From NCBI RefSeq assembly GCF_039596395.1, contig NZ_JBCNJT010000004.1, forward strand, positions 1 through 64,000: a DNA stretch of 64,000 nt. Direction: 5' to 3'. Shown here piece after piece: positions 8,253-16,158 of this stretch. Each line of letters opens with the position of its first letter. Position 1 is the first letter of the stretch. A program made the position numbers and the translations under genes. The notes under the pieces were generated by a model. It was not told the origin of the DNA and ran no database searches. It worked only from the letters and a program-made list of their open reading frames with translations. The stretch is from Fluviicola sp. Lineage in GTDB: Bacteria > Bacteroidota > Bacteroidia > Flavobacteriales_D > Crocinitomicaceae.

Positions 8253-10451
8253 ATGCGCAAAAAATTACTTTTGGGTGTATTTTCTTTAATTGGAGTGATT
8301 TCAACTGGGAAATCATTTGCTCAGGAAACGCACTTTAATTGCGGAAGTCATACACAAATGAAAAAATTGTATGCTGAGAATCCAGGATTGGAAGCAGATT
8401 ACAAAAAATTAATGACCCGTTACACAGAAAACCGTATAGTTAACGGAAAATCCACTACGGTACGTGTAATTCCTATTGTTTTCCACATTGTTCACGAATA
8501 CGGTGCAGAAAATGTCTCTGACCAGAATATTCAGGACGCAATGGATATCCTGAACGAGGATTACCGTAAAATGAATGCCGATACAAGCGTTGTAATTACT
8601 CCATTTGATACAATCGTAGGAGATGCTTACATCGAATTCCGTTTGGCTACTTTAGACCCTTGGGGAAATTGTACGAATGGTATCGAGCACATTTACAACC
8701 ACAACACAAACCAAGGAGATGATTACTCCAAATTGAACCAATGGGACAGAGACAAATATTTGAATGTTTGGTTGACTAAAACAATTGGTTCTGCAGGAGT
8801 TGCAGGTTATGCTTACTACCCTACAGGTGTTACCGGAACAGGTTTCTTCAGAGATGGTATTATCATCCTTTACGATTACGTAAGTAGCCTTTTCCCAAGT
8901 TCTGCGGGACATTCAAGAGCTTTGACTCACGAAATCGGTCACTACTTAGGATTGGCGCACACATGGGGTAACGATAACGATCCGGGAAATGCAGCAAGCT
9001 GCGGACAGGATGACGGTATCGGTGATACACCGAACTGTATCGGGATGACTTCTTGTAACCTTACAATGAACTCTTGTAACGACACACTGACATTGAACTC
9101 ATATTGGGGGAATTATGACCCGGTAGACAACGCTCAAAACTACATGGATTACTCTTACTGCTCCGTAATGTTTACGAAAGGTCAGTGTAACTTCATGAAC
9201 AATGTATTGGATCAGGAAACAAGTGGACGTAGCAACTTGTACACAGCTGAAAACTTAGCTGCAACAGGTACAACAACGACTACTCCTGTAACTTGTACTC
9301 CAATGGCAGATTTCTACGTAGATGTTAACGGTACAACCGGAAATACAGGACCGAATGCTAACGTAATGACGGCTTGTGTAAATGATCCTATCGCATTCAA
9401 AGATGCTTCATGGAAAGCAGGTGTAACAGGATGGTCATGGAGCTTCCCTGGAGGATCACCGGCTACTTCTACATCTCAAAACCCAACAGTGACTTACGCT
9501 TCACCAGGATGGTACGATGTAACATTAACTGTTTCAAACACTGCAGGTTCTAACACAAAAACAATCAACCACATGGTTTATATCCAGGGAGATTGGGCTG
9601 AGTACGCAGGACCAAGAACAGAAGACTTCAACCAGAATGCGAACTTCTGGATCACTCACAATCCTGAAAATAACTCTGCTTCTTTCTACCGTGTAACTAC
9701 AGGTGGTAGAGGAAATACTCCATGTTTCAAATTGAATAACTGGAAAGATGTTTCCAACGCTCAGATGTTTACTGAAGATTCATACTACTATGATCGTTTA
9801 GGAAACTCTAAAGATTATTTGATCTCTCCTGCTCTTGACTTGAGAAATACTTCAAATGTGACTATCTCATTTGATTATGCTTACGGTACAAAAGCAACTG
9901 CAACTGCAGATATTACTGAGAAATTGGTTGTTTATTACTCCAGAGACTGTGGTAAAACATGGATCCAGAAAACTTCTCTTACAGGAGCTGCTTTAGTAAC
10001 TGCAGGATATGTTGGTAACACGGATTACACTCCAAACAACGATCTTCAGTGGAAAACAGTTAGCTTCACGCACACTCCTACTGCAGCAGATAACAAAACT
10101 AAATTCAAATTCGAATTTATCGCTTCTGACTTATCTTCCAACTTCTATTTTGACAACTTTAACGTGTCAGGAACACTAGGAATTGAAGACAATGGTATGT
10201 TATCAACGATTTCAATCGCTCCGAACCCTGTTGCAACAGGATCTGATTTGGCTGTTGAAGTTCCGGTTGCTCAAAACGGAATGCAATTAATCGTTATGGA
10301 CTTGAAAGGTGCGATCATCTCTACAACAGATGTTCCTGCTTCTTCAGGAGTTCAAACAGTAAACATTCCTATGAACGTTGCAAAAGGATGCTACATTCTT
10401 TCTGCTGTTCAGGGAGCTGCAAAATCTACTCACCGAGTAGTGGTTTATTAA
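8253..10451 (+). CDS. Secreted M43-type (pappalysin-like) zinc metalloprotease with PKD and T9SS type A domains
   Basis: I start at ATG 8253 (MRKKLLLGVFS), which opens directly on a signal peptide, rather than the in-frame TTG 9 nt upstream. The product has about 732 aa. The catalytic domain carries HEIGHYLGLAH (HExxHxxGxxH, three zinc-binding His, about residue 226) and the Met-turn region NYMDYSYCSVMF about 65 residues later, typical of MEROPS family M43. A PKD-like fold follows (about 350-450, WSWSFPGGSPATSTSQNPTV), then a jelly-roll-like region. The C-terminal 80 residues (SIAPNPVATGSD to THRVVVY) form a type A T9SS sorting domain, so the protein is secreted and probably surface-anchored or released. 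It is monocistronic, with a strong terminator 28 nt downstream. Confidence 0.93.
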   Translation: MRKKLLLGVFSLIGVISTGKSFAQETHFNCGSHTQMKKLYAENPGLEADYKKLMTRYTENRIVNGKSTTVRVIPIVFHIVHEYGAENVSDQNIQDAMDILNEDYRKMNADTSVVITPFDTIVGDAYIEFRLATLDPWGNCTNGIEHIYNHNTNQGDDYSKLNQWDRDKYLNVWLTKTIGSAGVAGYAYYPTGVTGTGFFRDGIIILYDYVSSLFPSSAGHSRALTHEIGHYLGLAHTWGNDNDPGNAASCGQDDGIGDTPNCIGMTSCNLTMNSCNDTLTLNSYWGNYDPVDNAQNYMDYSYCSVMFTKGQCNFMNNVLDQETSGRSNLYTAENLAATGTTTTTPVTCTPMADFYVDVNGTTGNTGPNANVMTACVNDPIAFKDASWKAGVTGWSWSFPGGSPATSTSQNPTVTYASPGWYDVTLTVSNTAGSNTKTINHMVYIQGDWAEYAGPRTEDFNQNANFWITHNPENNSASFYRVTTGGRGNTPCFKLNNWKDVSNAQMFTEDSYYYDRLGNSKDYLISPALDLRNTSNVTISFDYAYGTKATATADITEKLVVYYSRDCGKTWIQKTSLTGAALVTAGYVGNTDYTPNNDLQWKTVSFTHTPTAADNKTKFKFEFIASDLSSNFYFDNFNVSGTLGIEDNGMLSTISIAPNPVATGSDLAVEVPVAQNGMQLIVMDLKGAIISTTDVPASSGVQTVNIPMNVAKGCYILSAVQGAAKSTHRVVVY

Positions 10452-10478
10452 TAAAGATTCAACTTATATATAAAAAGG

Positions 10479-10506
10479 CCCCGACGATAAATGTCGGGGT
10501 TTTTTT
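10479..10506 (+). terminator. Rho-independent terminator after the M43 protease
   Basis: CCCCGAC and GTCGGGG form a perfect 7-bp GC-rich stem around a 7-nt loop, followed by seven T residues (10500-10506). It lies 28 nt after the stop at 10451. Confidence 0.92.
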
Positions 10507-10555
10507 ATGCCTGAATGGTAACGCTATTCCCTTGAAAATTACTATTTTCACTTTC

Positions 10556-10987
10556 ATGAACACCCGTGTTACATTTGCTACTCCTTATCCTTTTCAAAGA
10601 CCTGCATTCATCGGGATCCGTGAATACGGCTTCATCAATTCACATGGTGATGCATACAGCGTTCAGTTCGTTCAAAAAAATAACCAGATCATGAATTACA
10701 TCGTGGATCTGAGCCTCAAGAACTACGACCAGGATGAATACCAAACCATGAATACAGGAGATGTTTACCGGGTAATGGCAACGGTTGTTTCCATCCTGCT
10801 TGATTTCATCGAGCAAACTCCTTATTGCCAGAGTATTGAATTTGTTCCCGTTTCGGAAAACCACCAATTATCCAACAGGAGATCCAGCCTGTTTCTCCGA
10901 TATGTTCAATTATTCAAAACACTTACCGGCTGGGATTACAAAATAAACGACGGTGTCTTTACCCTCAGCCGCCCGAAAACAAAATAA
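10556..10987 (+). CDS. Conserved-looking protein of unknown function, 143 aa
   Basis: I place the start at ATG 10556 (MNTRVTFATPYPFQRP). The longer frame back to 10388 would run through the terminator and the protease gene. The protein is soluble and alpha/beta in character, with no signal peptide or membrane segment. The middle (YRVMATVVSILLDFIEQTP) looks like a long amphipathic helix, followed by a strand-like SIEFVPVSE and SNRRSSLFLRYVQLF. The layout of N-terminal strands, a central ATVxxxxxxF helix and an R-rich segment loosely recalls the DUF6934 type; that is an impression only. It is followed 18 nt later by the helicase-like gene. Function unknown. Confidence 0.7.
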   Translation: MNTRVTFATPYPFQRPAFIGIREYGFINSHGDAYSVQFVQKNNQIMNYIVDLSLKNYDQDEYQTMNTGDVYRVMATVVSILLDFIEQTPYCQSIEFVPVSENHQLSNRRSSLFLRYVQLFKTLTGWDYKINDGVFTLSRPKTK

Positions 10988-11005
10988 ATTGCCTTATTTT
11001 GCAGT

Positions 11006-11617
11006 ATGAAGTTTGAAGAATTAAACAACCGGCTGGAAAATACACTCGCAGAACTGGGCCGCGAAGGCTACACCGAAAAACAGGAAAAGCTGATCAAGCT
11101 TTCCAAACAGGGAAAAAACCAGCTGATCTTCACTTCCATAGACCAGGAACTGATTGACGGACTTCATTTTATTTCCTTTATGCGCGCACCTGAAATGCTG
11201 GAAGGATCTCCACGCGTTTTATGGTTCACTCCTTCCTGGGAAAGCGCCCGCGAAAAAGTTAAATCCTTTCAGCACTTGATGAAGCGAACTGATGTGACCA
11301 TTGAGATTGCAGACGACAAAGGAAAAATCATCGAACAACGCAATGCCATTTTCGAAGGGGCCGAAATCATTATCGGTAACCCGAAAAGAATGCTGGAATT
11401 ATATAACCAGAACGGAATACACATTAACCAACTGAGCCTGGTGATTATTGACCAGGTGGAAACGCTTTGCAAAGATCCACTGATCCTGCAGGCAATCCGC
11501 AGAATTTCCGAGAGTTTGCCCAAATGTCAGAAAATATTGATTTCCGAAGGAACTCATTCCCGCCTGGAAGCTTTTTGCGAAGATATTTGTACCTTTTACG
11601 AAACTTCTGAATTATAA
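11006..11617 (+). CDS. Degenerate single-lobe DEAD-box helicase-like protein
   Basis: The product has 203 aa and follows the order of a DEAD-box N-terminal RecA lobe. A Q-motif-like start (GYTEKQEKLIKL, about 20-31) is followed by PRVLWFTPSWESA (motif Ia region), IIIGNPKRMLEL (equivalent of the TPGR/motif Ib region, about 122-133), LSLVIIDQVETL (in place of VLDEAD, about 143-154) and CQKILISEGT (in place of the SAT motif). The P-loop AxTGxGKT is absent: that position reads SKQGKNQLIFTS. The DEAD motif is changed to IDQV. The second RecA lobe is missing. It should not hydrolyse ATP; an RNA-binding or regulatory role is inference. A TTATTTTG box lies 4 nt before the ATG. Confidence 0.75.
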   Translation: MKFEELNNRLENTLAELGREGYTEKQEKLIKLSKQGKNQLIFTSIDQELIDGLHFISFMRAPEMLEGSPRVLWFTPSWESAREKVKSFQHLMKRTDVTIEIADDKGKIIEQRNAIFEGAEIIIGNPKRMLELYNQNGIHINQLSLVIIDQVETLCKDPLILQAIRRISESLPKCQKILISEGTHSRLEAFCEDICTFYETSEL

Positions 11618-11622
11618 ATCAT

Positions 11623-11997
11623 ATGATAGCCAAGCAACTCAAAGCCATTTCGAATATCTGTTACATCCTGGGAATGGCCTGCGCTGTCTTGCTTTATACT
11701 CAAAACACATTCGGAGTTCACAGCGCTATTCGGATCGGGTTTTACGTATTCGGAGGAACCGGGCTGCTTTTAAGCCTGCTTCAGTTCCGTTTTATCCCGG
11801 AAGACAAGTGGGAAGATTTTAATTTATTGTTCTGGATAGGGTCGCTGGTTATTTTCATCGGGTTTGTGTTCCAAACCATGCATCTGAGACACTTCACTTA
11901 CATTCTGATAGCCGGTTTTGCCATTACCGGATTTTCGTTTTTTGTCAATCCCTTTAAGAAAGACAAGGACGAAGAAGATGATCTCTTAGATAACTGA
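11623..11997 (+). CDS. Small integral membrane protein, 124 aa
   Basis: Four hydrophobic segments (about residues 8-26, 33-52, 65-84 and 89-108) are followed by a highly charged tail (KKDKDEEDDLLDN) that is probably cytoplasmic. It starts 5 nt after the helicase-like gene, so the two are likely co-transcribed. No family motif is recognised and the function is unknown. Confidence 0.8.
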   Translation: MIAKQLKAISNICYILGMACAVLLYTQNTFGVHSAIRIGFYVFGGTGLLLSLLQFRFIPEDKWEDFNLLFWIGSLVIFIGFVFQTMHLRHFTYILIAGFAITGFSFFVNPFKKDKDEEDDLLDN

Positions 11998-12093
11998 TTT
12001 ACAACCGGCAACTATTCAAAATATTTTTAATTTAGCACAAAACCAATGCGTTGGTCTTTGCGTATTTTAACTCGAAACTTGCACTAAACCGAG

Positions 12094-14166
12094 ATGCTGA
12101 AAAATTATTTGCTCGTACTTTTACTGTCTGCAGTTCACTGCTTTTCGAACTCCCAGGTTTTGATAAACCAGCACGATGATTTCCTGAAACTCGAAGGTGA
12201 TCAGCTGCATTATTTCATTGCTCCTTCCGGACATTCAACCCTTCAAGCTGTAAAATCACATTTGAAGGAATTCAAACCTGTCAACTCCCGCATGGTGAAC
12301 TTAGGGTTCGAAACAAAAGATGTCTGGTTTTATTTTGAGACTAAAAATCTTTCGGATTCCCGGCTCATTCGCATGCTGAAATTGAGCAACCCGATCATTG
12401 ACGAAGTAGACGTTTACAAACGGATTGGAAAGAGCACCTTTATTCCTGTAGCCAAAGGAGGCGATCAACGGCCTTTCGCCTGGCGTTATAACGGAAACCG
12501 GGAACTAATCTTTCCGTTACGCCTGGACCCACACAGCACCAATGGTTTTCTGTTTCGTGTGAATAACGGCGGAGAACAATTCTACTTTCAAAGCTCCCTG
12601 GAAAAAGGTTCCTACATCCAGGTAAAACACGGAAACAAGCAAGTGTTTTATGGTTTGTTGTTCGGAGTTATGATCTTCATCATTATCCTGAACCTCGCGA
12701 TCGGTATCTTGTTCCGTCAGCGAACTGCTTATTTATACACCTTTTACGGAGCCTCTTTCACCCTGCTCCAATTGTCTTTGCTCGGTTTCGGAACTACCTG
12801 GCTCTGGACCGATCAGTATTTCATTTCAAACAGGGCCAATCCGGTATTTGCATCGCTGGGAGTTTTATTCTTCCTGAATTTCACCTACCGTTTCCTCGAA
12901 CTCAAAAAAAACACTCCACGGATCACCCGTTTTGTGCGTTTTATCCAAATCAGCTTATTAGTCAATCTGTGCATCAGTTTAATCCCGGGAACAACATTCA
13001 TGAATATTTCGGCCATTACCGTAAATGCGCTGACATTAATCCTGAACCTGTTTATCATCTATCCGCTGATCGTTACCCTGAGAACCGGTTCCAAAACTGC
13101 CAAGTCGTATTTACTGGCGTTTTCCATTCTGCAGATCTCGGTTTTTGCCTTTGTACTGAGAAATTTCGGAGTTATTCCCAACAGTTTCCTTGCCGACAAC
13201 GGGCTTCAGATCGGGTTTGCGGTCGAAATGATTATCCTGACATTCGGTATCCTGCAGCGCTTCAAACTGATGAACGAAGCCTCTATTTCCGCACTTGCAG
13301 AAGCCAACGATCTGAAGGAAAACCTGAACATCCAATTGGAAGCGGAAGTGGAGTTACGGACCAAGGAAGTTATCGAGCAACGCAATGAACTGGAGCAGAA
13401 GAACGAAGAAATTACCAGCAGTATCCTTTACGCAAAACGCATTCAGAATGCTTTGCTGCCAAGTGGCTCTTATTATTCCAGCCTGATTCCCAACCTGCAT
13501 GTTTTTTATTATCCGAAGGATATCGTAGCCGGTGATTTCTATTGGGTAAAACGCATCCGGATCGGAGACGATATCTGGAAATTCGTTGCTGTTGCAGATT
13601 GTACCGGACACGGTGTTCCGGGCGCAATGATGAGCGTTTTGTGTATGAATGCCCTCAATGAATCCGCGCGCTTGCTCGAAGATGCAGATCCTGCGGATTT
13701 ATTGACTCGTGTCAGTTCTTATTTGCGGAATTACCTCCTGACCGATGGCATGGAATTATCCGACGGAATGGATATTTCTGTGGCATGTTACAATTCCGAA
13801 AAGCAAATCCTGCGTTTTTGCGGCGCCAATAATCCGCTGTGGATTGTAAAACCGGACGAAATCCAGGTACTTTCCCCGACTAAAAGGCCTGTTGGAAAAT
13901 CGGAATCGAGCCTGGCTTTTGAGCTTCACGAAATAACGTACACCAAAGATCAGCGCATTTTGTTGTTTTCCGATGGCTGTATCGATCAATTCGGGCAGAA
14001 AACCGGTAAAAAGCTCAAAACTCCGGGACTTAAAAAGCTGGTTTTAGAGCAATATGATCCGAACCCCGAGAATCATCTTCAAAAGATTGAACAGGGCTTA
14101 CTCCGGTGGATGGGTTCCGAAGAACAATTGGACGATATTTGTATGATGCTGATTGACCTGGATTAG
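12094..14166 (+). CDS. 7TMR-DISM sensor with SpoIIE/PP2C phosphatase output
   Basis: The product has 690 aa. A signal peptide (1-20) leads into an extracytoplasmic 7TMR-DISMED2-type domain (about 30-170: NSRMVNLGFETKDVWFYFE, IDEVDVYKRIG). A seven-helix membrane region (about 185-395) and a coiled coil (about 400-440, rich in E, L, K and Q) follow. A C-terminal SpoIIE-type PP2C domain (about 450-690) has metal-binding motifs VAGDFYWV, VADCTGHGVPGAMMS and LFSDGCIDQFG, all with their acidic residues. Such proteins sense an extracellular ligand and dephosphorylate a cytoplasmic partner, typically in anti-sigma-antagonist switching; the partner is not in the window. The gene converges with nadC, the two overlapping by 4 nt. 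Confidence 0.93.
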   Translation: MLKNYLLVLLLSAVHCFSNSQVLINQHDDFLKLEGDQLHYFIAPSGHSTLQAVKSHLKEFKPVNSRMVNLGFETKDVWFYFETKNLSDSRLIRMLKLSNPIIDEVDVYKRIGKSTFIPVAKGGDQRPFAWRYNGNRELIFPLRLDPHSTNGFLFRVNNGGEQFYFQSSLEKGSYIQVKHGNKQVFYGLLFGVMIFIIILNLAIGILFRQRTAYLYTFYGASFTLLQLSLLGFGTTWLWTDQYFISNRANPVFASLGVLFFLNFTYRFLELKKNTPRITRFVRFIQISLLVNLCISLIPGTTFMNISAITVNALTLILNLFIIYPLIVTLRTGSKTAKSYLLAFSILQISVFAFVLRNFGVIPNSFLADNGLQIGFAVEMIILTFGILQRFKLMNEASISALAEANDLKENLNIQLEAEVELRTKEVIEQRNELEQKNEEITSSILYAKRIQNALLPSGSYYSSLIPNLHVFYYPKDIVAGDFYWVKRIRIGDDIWKFVAVADCTGHGVPGAMMSVLCMNALNESARLLEDADPADLLTRVSSYLRNYLLTDGMELSDGMDISVACYNSEKQILRFCGANNPLWIVKPDEIQVLSPTKRPVGKSESSLAFELHEITYTKDQRILLFSDGCIDQFGQKTGKKLKTPGLKKLVLEQYDPNPENHLQKIEQGLLRWMGSEEQLDDICMMLIDLD

Positions 14167-14996
14167 AAGCTTGCCTTCAGGCTCATGTCCAGGCTGGCAA
14201 AACTATGGGTCAATGCACCGACAGAAATAAAATCAACACCGGTTTCCGCAAAAGAACGGATCGTCTGTTTGGTAATTCCGCCTGAAGCCTCTGTCTCGTA
14301 GCGCCTATCAATGATTTCGATTGCTTGTTTGAGTAATTCCGGAGTAAAATTGTCCAGCATAATGCGGTCAACCATCCCCGTTTCAAGCACTTGGTGTAAT
14401 TCCGCAAGATTACGTACCTCAATTTCAACTTTCAGGGATTTCCCGGTAGTTTTCAGGTATTCATGCGTTCTTTGAATCGCTTCTTTGATTCCACCGGCAA
14501 AATCCACGTGGTTATCTTTGAGCATGATCATATCGTAAAGTGCAAAGCGGTGATTCATTCCACCACCGATGCGAACCGCCCATTTTTCCATGTAACGGAC
14601 TCCGGGAGTTGTTTTTCGCGTATCGAGTAATCTGGTCTGAGTACCTTCCAGCAAATTCACGTAGCTTTTTGTTTGAGTCGCAATTCCGGACATACGCTGC
14701 ATAAAATTCAGCAAAGTACGTTCTGCAGCGAGGATCGAACGCGCACTTCCTTTCAGGTAAAAAGCAATGTCACCGGGTTTTACAGCTGTTCCGTCTCCCA
14801 ACAGTTCTTCAAAAACCAGGTCCGGATCTACCAATTCACATACTTTTTTAGCAACTTCCACACCAGCCAGAATTCCGGTATCTTTTACCAACAATTTCGC
14901 TACTCCGGAAGCATTTGCAGGAATACAGGCCAAAGAAGAATGATCACCATCCCCCAAATCTTCCTGTAAGGCGTTTTTTATAATCTCGTCAAACAT
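14163..14996 (-). CDS. nadC: Nicotinate-nucleotide pyrophosphorylase (carboxylating)
   Basis: The product has 277 aa, full length for NadC. It converts quinolinate and PRPP to nicotinate mononucleotide, CO2 and PPi in de novo NAD synthesis. Diagnostic stretches are FMQRMSGIATQT, TRLLDTRKTTPGVR, EKWAVRIGGGMNHRFALYD, MLKDNH, KVEIEVRN and the C-terminal ASGGITKQTI with VDFISVGALTHS. Its 3' end overlaps the convergent SpoIIE gene. On the minus strand TACCTTTA lies 4 nt upstream of the ATG. DUF4783 lies upstream on the same strand, about 134 nt away across an AT-rich inverted repeat. Whether nadA and nadB lie elsewhere cannot be seen. Confidence 0.96.
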   Translation of the reverse strand: MFDEIIKNALQEDLGDGDHSSLACIPANASGVAKLLVKDTGILAGVEVAKKVCELVDPDLVFEELLGDGTAVKPGDIAFYLKGSARSILAAERTLLNFMQRMSGIATQTKSYVNLLEGTQTRLLDTRKTTPGVRYMEKWAVRIGGGMNHRFALYDMIMLKDNHVDFAGGIKEAIQRTHEYLKTTGKSLKVEIEVRNLAELHQVLETGMVDRIMLDNFTPELLKQAIEIIDRRYETEASGGITKQTIRSFAETGVDFISVGALTHSFASLDMSLKASF

Positions 14997-15000
14997 GATG

Positions 15001-15128
15001 TAAAGGTAAAAGTAAAAAGGTAAATGTGTTCATGTAAAAACAAGAATTAAACCCGCAAAATGAATGATTGAAGATCAATCACTTTTAACTTTTACAGGTA
15101 ACTTTTCACTTTTACGACTTAACTTATC
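15001..15128. repeat. AT-rich intergenic inverted repeat built of short GTAAAAGT-like words
   Basis: The left part (15002-15026) has GGTAAAAGTAAAAAGGTAAA. The right part (about 15081-15118) has ACTTTTACAGGTAAC, then CTTTTCACTTTTAC, which is an imperfect reverse complement. It could fold as a long AU-rich hairpin between DUF4783 and nadC (both minus strand) and act as a weak terminator. The end nearest nadC also supplies its -7-like box TACCTTTA (15001-15008, minus). Confidence 0.55.
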
Positions 15129-15130
15129 AC

Positions 15131-15508
15131 TTACTCAATAGAGAGCGATTCGATCCTCAGGTCGGCGCCCAGGTGTTTCCATTTGATGGTTACCCGGAAG
15201 GATTCGTTTTTGGAAATATAAGTACCGGTGGTCAGCGGGGAATCGTCACTTTCCTTGCCTTTAAAGGTAAAACGAAAGCTTGAAACCGGTTTGCGGTTAA
15301 AGAAATCCTTCAACAATTGAGTCGCCTGGGACTGTGCATAAATACCTTCTTTTCCCTGGATCTGAAGTAAAAGCTTGTCTTTTCCGTAGGAAACAATCTT
15401 AGCAGCATCTTCCCGTCCGAATGCCTGTTCAACAGCCGTGAAATTTGCATCCGTAACAGAATGAAGTGATAAAACCAAAGAAGCTATTAGTGATAAAATA
15501 AAGCCCAT
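15131..15508 (-). CDS. DUF4783 domain protein, secreted
   Basis: The product has 125 aa. The N-terminal hydrophobic segment (MGFILSLIASLVLSLHSV) is a Sec signal. The mature part resembles the DUF4783 alpha+beta fold (NTF2-like): ESFRVTIKWKHLG and RIESLSIE near the end, FFNRKPVSSFRFTFKGKESD in the middle. The family is Bacteroidota-specific and of unknown function. As I recall it is often found beside nadC and rlmH, as here. It is expected to act in the periplasm. Confidence 0.8.
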   Translation of the reverse strand: MGFILSLIASLVLSLHSVTDANFTAVEQAFGREDAAKIVSYGKDKLLLQIQGKEGIYAQSQATQLLKDFFNRKPVSSFRFTFKGKESDDSPLTTGTYISKNESFRVTIKWKHLGADLRIESLSIE

Positions 15509-15537
15509 ATTTCAATTGTTGTGTCCCGTCGCATCAA

Positions 15538-15545
15538 CAAATATA
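15538..15545 (-). promoter_or_regulatory. -7 box for the DUF4783 gene
   Basis: On the minus strand this reads TATATTTG, an exact TAnnTTTG match, with an implied leader of about 25 nt to the ATG at 15508. No TTG is seen at the -33 position. Confidence 0.5.
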
Positions 15546-15670
15546 ATGCCTAAAATGAAATCCCGCTAATTCTCTACTGTTTTTGTAGATTATTCTGCTT
15601 TTCAACCCGGTGATCAAGCAAAAAAAGGGCCGGCTTTCGAGCAATTTTCGGGCACTAACTACAATTTTCG

Positions 15671-15678
15671 TATATTCG
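15671..15678 (+). promoter_or_regulatory. rlmH: -7-like box four bases before the rlmH start
   Basis: TATATTCG (seven of eight consensus positions) is followed by TTGC and the ATG at 15683. The spacing implies a leaderless transcript. If real, it is the promoter for rlmH and perhaps for the polysaccharide genes that follow at 2-nt spacing. Confidence 0.4.
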
Positions 15679-15682
15679 TTGC

Positions 15683-16156
15683 ATGCAGGTAACACTACTT
15701 TGTATCGGTAAAACGGGAAAAAAATTCCTGGAAGAAGGAGAACAGGAATATTTGAAACGGCTTCGCCATTATATTTCGTTTCAATTACAGATTATTCCGG
15801 ATATCAAACAAGCTAAAAGTTTATCGCAAAGCCAGATCAAGCAGCGGGAAGGAGAACTGATCCTCGAAAAAATAAATCCAACAGACACACTCATTCTTCT
15901 GGATGAAAAAGGAAAGGAATTCAGTTCGATGGATTTTTCTGCTTACCTGCAGGACCAGTTTAATCGCGGTGGCAAACACATTTATTTTGTCGTGGGCGGA
16001 CCTTACGGATTCAGTGAAGAAGTTTACCAGCGGGCAAACGGAAAAATCTCGCTTTCACAGATGACTTTTTCCCATCAGATGATCCGTTTATTCTTTATTG
16101 AGCAAGTCTACCGGGCCATGACCATTTTGAGAAATGAACCGTATCATCATCAGTAG
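15683..16156 (+). CDS. rlmH: 23S rRNA (pseudouridine-1915-N3)-methyltransferase
   Basis: The product has 157 aa, the usual length. RlmH is a SPOUT-fold dimer that uses SAM to methylate pseudouridine 1915 in helix 69 of 23S rRNA on the 70S ribosome. The SPOUT knot is clear: LILLDEKGKEFSS (about 73-85), VVGGPYGFSEEV (about 101-112), then LSQMTFSHQMIR (about 120-131), and the C-terminal Y-H-H-Q (RNEPYHHQ). Its stop is 2 nt before the start of the membrane protein that opens the polysaccharide cluster, so this housekeeping gene is probably co-transcribed with surface-glycan genes. Confidence 0.96.
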   Translation: MQVTLLCIGKTGKKFLEEGEQEYLKRLRHYISFQLQIIPDIKQAKSLSQSQIKQREGELILEKINPTDTLILLDEKGKEFSSMDFSAYLQDQFNRGGKHIYFVVGGPYGFSEEVYQRANGKISLSQMTFSHQMIRLFFIEQVYRAMTILRNEPYHHQ

Positions 16157-16158
16157 TT

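Noticed and set aside
10388-10555. Upstream extension of the 143-aa unknown protein back to ATG 10388
   Set aside because: It would overlap the M43 protease end and read through a strong terminator; ATG 10556 gives a protein-like N-terminus.
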